A DNA stretch of 5,071 bases from Pseudorhodobacter antarcticus (GTDB lineage Bacteria; Pseudomonadota; Alphaproteobacteria; Rhodobacterales; Rhodobacteraceae): contig CAMAWZ010000189.1 of the NCBI GenBank assembly GCA_945861995.1, positions 1 to 5,071 of the forward strand, written 5' to 3'. Made by a program: the position numbers and the translations under genes. Positions 1 through 5,071 of this stretch are shown here, in pieces. Numbering within the stretch: the first letter of the stretch is position 1; every line of letters starts with the position of its first letter. Under the pieces are notes generated by a model that did not search any database, was not told the DNA's origin, and worked only from the letters and a program-made list of their open reading frames with translations.

Positions 1-364
1 CTTTCACATTTTCGCCGCGCGATTCGAAATAAAGTGCTTCCTTTAAACACGCAAACTCTGCGCTGCTTTGCAGTTTTTTCGAAGGCTCGGGCTGCGCCAT
101 CAGCCATGCGGCTGTGTATTCTATCTCGGCGCTTTTCTTTGCGCCAAAAAGACTGGCCGCTTCGGGGCCAGTGGCCAGTGCCACCTTGTCGGCTTCGGAC
201 AGCGCGTCATGGGTCGATTTTTCGGCCCCAAGCAGCGCGCCGAAGGACGCGCTAAGGGCAGCATTTGGGTCGTTCGAGGTGCTGAGCTGAACCTCAGCAA
301 AGGTGGCCCCACTTTGAACCAGCAGCGCTGTCGCCGCTGCTATCCAGATTTGGTGCATTTTCAT
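1..364 (-). CDS. Secreted cell wall hydrolase, SleB/CwlJ family, C-terminus cut off by window edge
   Basis: Only the first 121 residues are visible. The end of that stretch, FACLKEALYFESRGENVK (104-121), matches the opening of the SleB/CwlJ (Hydrolase_2) domain, whose hallmark is an acidic ALYFEARGE motif; E114 or E118 is a likely catalytic candidate. These enzymes cleave peptidoglycan, probably as lytic transglycosylases, and here would act in the periplasm. The N-terminus looks like a Sec signal peptide: MKMH, a hydrophobic core IWIAAATALLV, then a likely cut after SGA (20) or TFA (23). Residues 24-100 form an Ala-, Ser- and Glu-rich linker I do not recognise. The start is well fixed, because a stop codon TAG in the same frame directly precedes ATG 364. 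The gene follows ppdK with a 173-base gap holding a strong hairpin, so it probably has its own promoter. In non-sporulating alphaproteobacteria a role in wall remodelling or division, rather than spore germination, is the sensible inference. Confidence 0.85.
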   Translation of the reverse strand, partial: MKMHQIWIAAATALLVQSGATFAEVQLSTSNDPNAALSASFGALLGAEKSTHDALSEADKVALATGPEAASLFGAKKSAEIEYTAAWLMAQPEPSKKLQSSAEFACLKEALYFESRGENVK

Positions 365-374
365 CTAGGGTGTA

Positions 375-380
375 TCCCAC
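375..380 (-). promoter_or_regulatory. Possible ribosome binding site of the hydrolase gene
   Basis: The minus strand reads GTGGGA, ending 10 bases before the ATG at 364-362. It is a mediocre Shine-Dalgarno match with slightly long spacing. It fits ATG 364 better than the second in-frame ATG at 358, which would sit 16 bases away. Confidence 0.3.
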
Positions 381-427
381 TTGTTTCATCGCACCTGTGG
401 GCAAGCCCGCACGGCACTCTTTGGGGC

Positions 428-444
428 TAACCCACGGGTGGTTA
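428..444. promoter_or_regulatory. Small dyad upstream of the cell wall hydrolase gene
   Basis: TAACC (428-432) and GGTTA (440-444) form 5-base inverted arms around seven bases, about 64 bases before the hydrolase start codon. On the minus strand the dyad sits within TTAACCACCCGTGGGTTAG. This partly recalls the TTAA half-sites of the alphaproteobacterial cell-cycle regulator CtrA, but the spacing is 11 rather than 7 and the second half is TTAG, so that link is speculative. It could be an operator or chance. No convincing -35/-10 pair was found in the rest of this gap. Confidence 0.18.
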
Positions 445-490
445 ACAATCCACCTACAGGGGGGAGCCTTCGCAATTTGGTACAAATTTA

Positions 491-528
491 GGCGGATTAC
501 CGCCCATCGCTTTGGGCAGCAATCCGCC
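491..528 (-). terminator. Strong 15-bp hairpin after the ppdK stop, likely terminator or 3'-end stabiliser
   Basis: Two 15-base arms (491-505 and 514-528) enclose an 8-base loop. In RNA made from the minus strand the stem is unbroken, with 13 Watson-Crick pairs and two G-U pairs; in RNA from the plus strand those two become A-C mismatches. This strand asymmetry suggests the structure works in the ppdK transcript, whose stop lies 10 bases before it. The sequence after the stem on the minus strand is TAAATTTG, not a clean T run, so it may terminate inefficiently or mainly protect the mRNA end. Confidence 0.55.
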
Positions 529-537
529 CGTTTTATG

Positions 538-3084
538 CTAAACTTTTGGAATATATCGCATTGTTGAAAAGTCGCCCCGATCCAAAAGCGCCAGGTGTGC
601 CGAGGCAAGGCGCGCAAGCGGAACGCGATATGGGCTGCAAGAGACATAATCAAAGCCCGCCTTGCGGCAAAAATCGATTGATTCGGGGTTGCCGCCATGC
701 TCGCCGCAGATCGACAAGGTCAGATCAGCGCGGGTGGCGCGGCCACGCTGCGCCCCGATCAGCAATAGCTCTCCAACCCCGTCCACGTCCAAAATATGGA
801 ACGGATCTTCGGGGAAAACGCCCTGCTGGACATAAGTATTCATAAACCGCCCCGCGTCATCGCGCGACAGACCATAGGTCATTTGAGTTAAATCGTTGGT
901 TCCAAACGATAGGAAACTGGCATGTTTCGCAATATCCCCTGCCCGCAGGGCCGCGCGCGGTGTTTCCACCATCACGCCCAACTTAAAGTCAAAATTCACC
1001 CCTGATTTGCTGCGCACTTTGGCGGCGATGGTGTCGATATGGGATTTGACCAGTTCCACCTCGCGCTGTGCCGATACCAGCGGGATCATAATCTCGGGCA
1101 CAACGGGGGTGCCTTTATGGGCCAGATCAACCGTTGCCTCAAAAATCGCCTGCACCTGCATGGCGTAAATTTCGGGCAAAACCACGCCCAAACGCACGCC
1201 GCGCATCCCCAGCATTGGGTTAAACTCGGCCAAAGCCTCGGCTCTACGGTTTACGTCAGATAGGGGTTTGTCCAGCGCTTCGGCCAATTCGCGCAGACCT
1301 TCGCGCGAATGGGGCAGAAATTCGTGCAAAGGCGGGTCGAACAGGCGGATGCACACGGGCAGACCTGCCATAATTTCGAACAGTTGCACAAAATCGGCGC
1401 GCTGCATCGGCAGCAGACGGGCAAGCGCTGCGGCGCGGTCGGCGGATATATCGGCAAAGATCATCTCGCGCATCACCACAAGGCGGTCTTCGTCGAAAAA
1501 CATATGTTCGGTGCGGCACAGGCCAATGCCTTGGGCCTGAAACCGGCGGGCGGTCGCGGCATCGGACGGGGTGTCAGCATTGGCGCGAATACCAATATCA
1601 CGAAACTCGTCCGCCCATGTCAACAGGCGCTGGAACCCATCATCCAAGCTGGCCGCCAGCATATCGGCAGCGCCTGCCAGCACCTCGCCCGTGCTGCCAT
1701 CCACAGTGACGATGTCGCCCTCGACCAAAATGCGCCCATCTGCGGTGATCTTCTTATCCTTGCCATCAACGCGGATCGATGCCCCCACCACGCACGGCAG
1801 ACCAAGGCCGCGCGCAATCACCGCCGCATGGCTGGTAACCCCGCCGCGCTCGGTCACAATCGCCGCCGCCGAATTCATGCCGCGAATATCTTCGGGCGCA
1901 GTTTCGCGGCGCACCAAAATGCACGCCTCGCCCCGCGCCGCACTGGCCTGCGCGGCCTGTGATGAAAACACAATCTTACCCACCGCAGCGCCAGGGCTGG
2001 CGGCGATTCCCTTGGCCAGCACATCGCGCGGGCTGCGCAGATCGACCTGCGGGTGCAGCAGTTCTGACAGCGCGCGCGGTTCCACCCGCAGCACCGCCTC
2101 TTGGCGACTGATAACCCCATCATCGGCCAAAGCCACGGCAATTTTCAGCCCCGCGCGGGCTGATCTCGGGGTTTTCACCGCGTCCAGAACCGCCAGCTTG
2201 CCATCCTCGATGGTGAATTCAATCATCATCTCTTCGCGCATTTTCAAACGGCCCGTTTGGCCATGCTGCAAAAGCTGTGCGAAAATCTGCGGCGCAATAT
2301 CTTGCAAGGATGGCCCGCGCGGATCCTGCGTTAAAAACATCGCCTCGCCCCCTGCCTTGGCATCAAAGCGCTGGCTTTGGGACAGGTAGCGACCCGTAAT
2401 TTGCGCGTCCCCTGTCACGGGGTCGATAAACTGAATAACCCCCGTGCCCGAAATACCCTGCCCAATGCCTTGGGCCATTTCTTGCACAATCAGGCCAAGG
2501 GGCGCTTCGGGCGGCGCGCCTTTGGCTTGGCGCAAAAGGCGCGCGGTTGTCCCCTCCCACGCGCGCGCCATCGAGCGCAGCACTTCGGACAGTTGCTGCG
2601 TGGCGGTTTCGGGAAAGGGGGCCTCCATCTCGCGTTCATACTGCGCAAGCGCCTCTTTCAGCGCTGCGCTGCTGGGGGTGGAGGCGGCAAACATATCAGG
2701 ATCAAGCCGGGCCACATGGGTGGCATAGCTTTGGATAAAGCGCAAATACAGCGCATCGGCGGCGGCTTGGCCATGGGTTTTGATCAGCCCCGCATGGCGC
2801 GCGGCGTTCATGCCAATATTCAGCACTGTAGCAGGCCCGCCCCAATCGGGGTTTACAGGGCTGCACCGCACCGAGACCAGCGCGCCATCTCCAAAATGCG
2901 CCAGCACTGCACCCGTGTCCACCATCTGCCCCGCCGCAATCGCGCGGATCGTGGCCGCAGGCAGAGCGATGGATTTGGGCACAGGCATACCAATGCGCAC
3001 CATCCGCTGCAAGCATTTGGCCCGCCAGCCATGGGCGGCGGTCAGGATCGGCGAGTTGGGGGTGATCTGGGTATATTCGGGCAC
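538..3084 (-). CDS. ppdK: Pyruvate, phosphate dikinase
   Basis: This cytoplasmic enzyme reversibly converts pyruvate, ATP and phosphate to phosphoenolpyruvate (PEP), AMP and pyrophosphate. I start it at GTG 3084, giving 848 residues; classical enzymes have about 870-890. The frame stays open upstream to an ATG at 3207, but those extra 41 residues are Cys-, Arg- and Pro-rich and span the intergenic hairpin and promoter region. Domains in order: ATP-grasp nucleotide-binding region (about 15-340), phosphohistidine swivel domain (about 355-475) and PEP/pyruvate TIM barrel (about 490-840). The swivel motif GGVTSHAAVIARG holds the phosphorylated His419, with the regulatory Thr417 also kept. The barrel keeps the residues expected from the Clostridium symbiosum enzyme: R524 (LCRTEHMFF), R580 (RLFDPPLHEFLP), E707 (VMVETPRAAL), N730/D731 (FGTNDLTQMTYGLSRDD) and C793 (SICGEHGGNP). 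In the ATP-grasp part R73 (SVR) is kept, but the classical LQTR motif reads LDAV (300-303) and the SMPGMMD segment is replaced. The frame is intact with a TAG stop. The substrate call is secure by family, less so for the nucleotide site. Confidence 0.93.
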   Translation of the reverse strand: MPEYTQITPNSPILTAAHGWRAKCLQRMVRIGMPVPKSIALPAATIRAIAAGQMVDTGAVLAHFGDGALVSVRCSPVNPDWGGPATVLNIGMNAARHAGLIKTHGQAAADALYLRFIQSYATHVARLDPDMFAASTPSSAALKEALAQYEREMEAPFPETATQQLSEVLRSMARAWEGTTARLLRQAKGAPPEAPLGLIVQEMAQGIGQGISGTGVIQFIDPVTGDAQITGRYLSQSQRFDAKAGGEAMFLTQDPRGPSLQDIAPQIFAQLLQHGQTGRLKMREEMMIEFTIEDGKLAVLDAVKTPRSARAGLKIAVALADDGVISRQEAVLRVEPRALSELLHPQVDLRSPRDVLAKGIAASPGAAVGKIVFSSQAAQASAARGEACILVRRETAPEDIRGMNSAAAIVTERGGVTSHAAVIARGLGLPCVVGASIRVDGKDKKITADGRILVEGDIVTVDGSTGEVLAGAADMLAASLDDGFQRLLTWADEFRDIGIRANADTPSDAATARRFQAQGIGLCRTEHMFFDEDRLVVMREMIFADISADRAAALARLLPMQRADFVQLFEIMAGLPVCIRLFDPPLHEFLPHSREGLRELAEALDKPLSDVNRRAEALAEFNPMLGMRGVRLGVVLPEIYAMQVQAIFEATVDLAHKGTPVVPEIMIPLVSAQREVELVKSHIDTIAAKVRSKSGVNFDFKLGVMVETPRAALRAGDIAKHASFLSFGTNDLTQMTYGLSRDDAGRFMNTYVQQGVFPEDPFHILDVDGVGELLLIGAQRGRATRADLTLSICGEHGGNPESIDFCRKAGFDYVSCSPYRVPLARLASAHLALLDRGDFSTMRYIPKV

Positions 3085-3088
3085 TTTT

Positions 3089-3096
3089 GTCTTTCT
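3089..3096 (-). promoter_or_regulatory. Ribosome binding site supporting the GTG start of ppdK
   Basis: The minus strand reads AGAAAGAC just ahead of the GTG at 3084-3082. The purine core AGAAAG (3096-3091) ends six bases before the start codon. It is weaker than a GGAG-type site but well spaced, and it favours GTG at 3084 over the upstream ATG at 3207 for ppdK. Confidence 0.45.
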
Positions 3097-3131
3097 GCGG
3101 CGGCGGGATTTTTGGGGAGGTTTGCAGCCGC

Positions 3132-3159
3132 AGCATACACAGGGGGGCGAATGGTGCAA
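3132..3159 (-). promoter_or_regulatory. Candidate sigma-70-type promoter for ppdK
   Basis: On the minus strand, TTGCAC (3159-3154) is separated by 16 bases from TATGCT (3137-3132). The second box matches four of six consensus -10 positions; the first matches the TTG of the -35 box. Transcription would start near 3125, leaving a leader of about 40 bases before the GTG of ppdK. Its place downstream of the glyS hairpin fits an independent ppdK transcript. The match is weak, so this is only a candidate. Confidence 0.3.
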
Positions 3160-3175
3160 GCAGTTAGGGCGCAAA

Positions 3176-3194
3176 GGGGGGCTATGCGCCCCCC
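3176..3194 (-). terminator. G6/C6 hairpin downstream of glyS, possible terminator
   Basis: Six Gs (3176-3181) can pair with six Cs (3189-3194), plus one inner C-G pair, giving a 7-bp stem with a 5-base loop. It lies about 47 bases past the glyS stop. Read on the minus strand, the stem is followed by only three Ts and then GCGCCC, so it is a poor match to a classical intrinsic terminator. An alternative 7-bp stem (GGGCGCA 3167-3173 with TGCGCCC 3185-3191) overlaps it, and the two cannot form together. It may act as a weak terminator or a 3'-end stabiliser for the glyS mRNA. Confidence 0.4.
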
Positions 3195-3226
3195 TCGCTG
3201 CGCTCACCCCCGCAGGATATTTGCAG
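3195..3226. repeat. Possible rhodobacterial intergenic repeat motif
   Basis: The stretch contains CTCGCTGCGCTC followed by CCCCCGCAGGATATTTG. From memory, similar sequences (a GC-rich block followed by GGATATTT) recur many times between genes in Rhodobacterales genomes, often just after coding regions, as here between glyS and ppdK. Only one copy is present in this window, so its repetitive nature cannot be shown from the sequence given. Confidence 0.3.
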
Positions 3227-3240
3227 AGTTAGGAAGGACG

Positions 3241-5071
3241 TTAGCCTTCAAGTTTTGAGAAATCCGCCACCCCTGCGCACAGGGCGCGGATGCGGTGCAA
3301 AAGGTTCAGGCGGTTGCGGCGCAGAATTTCGCTGTCGGCGTTGACCTGAACGTCTGTGAAAAACGCATCAATCGGCGCGCGCAGGGCGGCCATCGCGGCC
3401 ATCGCGGCGGCGAAATCTTCGCCCGCCATCGCGGGGGCGATTTTGGCATCGGCGGCGTCAAGGGCGGCGAACAGGGCGCGCTCGCTGTCGGTTTCCGAGA
3501 ATTTGATGTCCGCGCCGAATGAATATTCGACGCCGTCCTTCGCCTCGGCCTGCGCCAAGATATTCGCGGCGCGTTTGGCCCCTTGCAAAAGGTTGGTGCC
3601 GTCATCGGTTTTCAGGAACGCCGCAAGCGCCTTTGACTTTTGTGCAACTAAGTGGAAATCATATTCACCGAAGGGGCGATCCAATACGTCAGACGCATCA
3701 ATTTCAGTGGAAAACTGGATGGCATTATCTAAGTGTTTCCCACCAACATTGAAACATGCAGAAACGACATCGTGACGAACACCTTCATCACGCAGGACTT
3801 GTTCAATTCTCTTGGCCATGAAATCGAGTAGATCATGCGCAACGCTCGGAACAGCTATTATGTTGGAAACAATTGCGTTCAAATCTAGCCGTAGTGCATT
3901 CCCCAGCACCAACCGAATAACCCCTAATGCCGCGCGTCTCAGCGCAAATGGGTCTTTACTACCCGTGGGCTTTTCGTCAATCGCCCAGAACCCTGTCAGC
4001 GTGTCGATCTTATCAGCCAGCGCCACGGCGACCGAAACAGGCTCGGTTGGCACGGCATCGGTGGGGCCTAATGGCGAGTAGTGGTCGCGCGCGGCATTGG
4101 CTACGGCGTCTGGAAGGCCAGCCTCGCGGGCATAATACATGCCCATCAGCCCTTGGAGTTCGGGGAATTCTCCCACCATCGCAGATCGCAAATCGGCCTT
4201 GGCCACGCGGGCGGCTTGTTCGGCCACATCGGCATCAGCCCCGACCATCGGCGCAATCTCGCGCGCCAGCGCGGCAATGCGGTCAATCCGCGCCTTTTGG
4301 CTGCCCAGTTTGTTGTGGAAGGTCACCGAACCCAGCGCGTCCAGCCATTCACCAAGTTCGTTGCCTTTTTGGCCCGCCTTGGCCACGCGCAAATCATTCT
4401 CCCAAAAGAACCGCGCATCAGACAGGCGCGCGGTGAGAACCTTTTGGTTGCCCTTCAAAATCAACGCGCCGCCATCCGCAGGCTGGGTGTTCGCCACAGT
4501 GATAAACCCCTCGATCCGCCCCGTTTTGGGATTTTTGGCCGAGAAAAACTTTTGATGCTCACGCATCGATGTTTGCAGCACTTCCGGCGGCAGGCCCAAA
4601 AACGCCTCATCAATGCGGCCCATCAGCGGGGTTGGCCATTCGACTAGGCCCGCGACTTCGGTCAGCAAAGCGCGGTCTTCGACCACCTCCATGCCAGCGG
4701 CAAAGGCCAAGTTCTGCGCGCCTTGCCAAATGGTCGCCTCGCGTTCGGCGCTATCGAGCATCACAAAGGCGCGTTTCAGTTTGACGGTGTAATCATCAAG
4801 CCCCGTCACCACAAAGCTATCTGGCGCAAGAAAGCGGTGGCCGCGCGTGGTGTTGCTGGACGCAATCCCATCAACCGACAGGGGAACAACCTCGGCACCC
4901 GCCTCATCACTCAAAAGGCACAAGATAGAATGCAACGGGCGCACCCAGCGCAGGTTGCCGCTGCCCCAGCGCATCGATTTCGGCCATGGGAAAGTGCGGA
5001 TGGTATGCTCTAGCACCTCGGCAATGATCGGGGCTGCGGGGCGGCCCGGTTTTTTAATCACGGCAAAGTAC
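3241..5071 (-). CDS. glyS: Glycine--tRNA ligase beta subunit, N-terminus cut off by window edge
   Basis: This is the beta subunit of the cytoplasmic alpha2beta2 glycyl-tRNA synthetase, which attaches glycine to tRNA(Gly). In this family the alpha subunit (GlyQ) holds the aminoacylation site, and beta contributes tRNA recognition and assembly. The window shows 609 residues ending at a TAA (3243-3241); the family is usually about 690 residues, so roughly 80 are missing beyond the right edge. The frame is open to the edge (YFAV then IKKPGRP), so the GTG at 5061 is an internal valine. Counting that valine as residue 1, family hallmarks are PWPKSMRWG (26-33), LRWVRPLHS (37-45), TTRGHRF (71-77), LQTSMREHQKFF (162-173), RLSDARFFWENDL (212-224) and KADLRSAMVGEFPELQG (288-304). 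A conserved-looking C-terminal helical tail ends in DFSKLEG. Residues about 388-474 are encoded by a low-GC patch with rare codons (see findings). The start, ribosome binding site and promoter lie outside the window. Identification is very secure. Confidence 0.97.
   Translation of the reverse strand, partial: YFAVIKKPGRPAAPIIAEVLEHTIRTFPWPKSMRWGSGNLRWVRPLHSILCLLSDEAGAEVVPLSVDGIASSNTTRGHRFLAPDSFVVTGLDDYTVKLKRAFVMLDSAEREATIWQGAQNLAFAAGMEVVEDRALLTEVAGLVEWPTPLMGRIDEAFLGLPPEVLQTSMREHQKFFSAKNPKTGRIEGFITVANTQPADGGALILKGNQKVLTARLSDARFFWENDLRVAKAGQKGNELGEWLDALGSVTFHNKLGSQKARIDRIAALAREIAPMVGADADVAEQAARVAKADLRSAMVGEFPELQGLMGMYYAREAGLPDAVANAARDHYSPLGPTDAVPTEPVSVAVALADKIDTLTGFWAIDEKPTGSKDPFALRRAALGVIRLVLGNALRLDLNAIVSNIIAVPSVAHDLLDFMAKRIEQVLRDEGVRHDVVSACFNVGGKHLDNAIQFSTEIDASDVLDRPFGEYDFHLVAQKSKALAAFLKTDDGTNLLQGAKRAANILAQAEAKDGVEYSFGADIKFSETDSERALFAALDAADAKIAPAMAGEDFAAAMAAMAALRAPIDAFFTDVQVNADSEILRRNRLNLLHRIRALCAGVADFSKLEG

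Noticed and set aside
397..412. GGGCAAGCCC dyad in the gap before the hydrolase gene
   Set aside because: Four-base arms with a two-base spacer cannot form a stable hairpin, and the extension needs bulges; it is likely chance in GC-rich DNA.
445..490. Sigma-70 promoter for the hydrolase gene, with TTGCGA as -35
   Set aside because: No acceptable -10 box lies at 16-18 bases; the best candidate, TGGATT, matches only three of six positions.
294..698. Open frame of 134 codons on the minus strand bridging ppdK and the hydrolase gene
   Set aside because: It overlaps both real genes in another frame and reads through the hairpin between them; the product shows no family resemblance.
1309..1962. 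Open frame of 217 codons on the plus strand
   Set aside because: It is a shadow of ppdK with no domain-like sequence.
1571..2389. Long open frame of 272 codons on the plus strand opposite ppdK
   Set aside because: It lies wholly antisense to a clearly conserved enzyme, its Ser/Arg/Ala-rich product resembles no family, and such frames are expected opposite high-GC genes.
3095..3133. CTGCGGC/GCCGCAG 7-bp inverted repeat (3095-3101 and 3127-3133) as a leader hairpin of ppdK
   Set aside because: The loop would be 25 bases, and one arm overlaps the candidate -10 box, so it may not be transcribed. Support is too thin.
2377..3258. Open frame of 293 codons on the plus strand covering the ppdK 5' end and the intergenic region
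   Set aside because: It is antisense to ppdK, has a Gly/Arg/His-rich composition without recognisable motifs, and runs across the intergenic hairpins into glyS.
5059..5061. GTG at 5061 as the start of glyS
   Set aside because: The frame stays open to the window edge, and the family normally has about 80 more residues on the N-terminal side, so this is an internal valine.

Overview
The window suggests an alphaproteobacterium of the Rhodobacterales (Rhodobacter/Roseobacter relatives). The evidence is a base composition near 60% GC, the style of the three encoded proteins, and the gene order, which I recall (not checked) from that order. No phage, plasmid, insertion-sequence, CRISPR, rRNA or tRNA signal was seen.

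All three genes lie on the minus strand, so the window is read from high to low coordinates. From the right edge to 3241 is glyS, the beta subunit of tetrameric glycyl-tRNA synthetase, with its N-terminus cut off by the window edge. A 156-base intergenic region (3085-3240) follows. It holds a G6/C6 hairpin, an alternative overlapping hairpin, a motif resembling a common rhodobacterial intergenic repeat, and a candidate promoter. Next is ppdK (3084-538), a complete pyruvate phosphate dikinase of 848 residues that probably starts at GTG. A 173-base gap (365-537) holds a strong 15-bp hairpin just after the ppdK stop and a small dyad. From 364 to the left edge is the first 121 residues of a secreted SleB-type cell wall hydrolase, cut off within its catalytic domain.

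The genes do not form an obvious pathway: one charges tRNA(Gly), one interconverts pyruvate and phosphoenolpyruvate, and one acts on peptidoglycan. The hairpins between them suggest separate or partly separate transcription units rather than a tight operon.

I see no previously undescribed system; this is largely ordinary core genome. The points most worth a second look are a low-GC, unusual-codon patch inside glyS that may be recombinant, substitutions in the ATP-grasp part of ppdK at positions that bind nucleotide in classical enzymes, and the structured intergenic hairpins.
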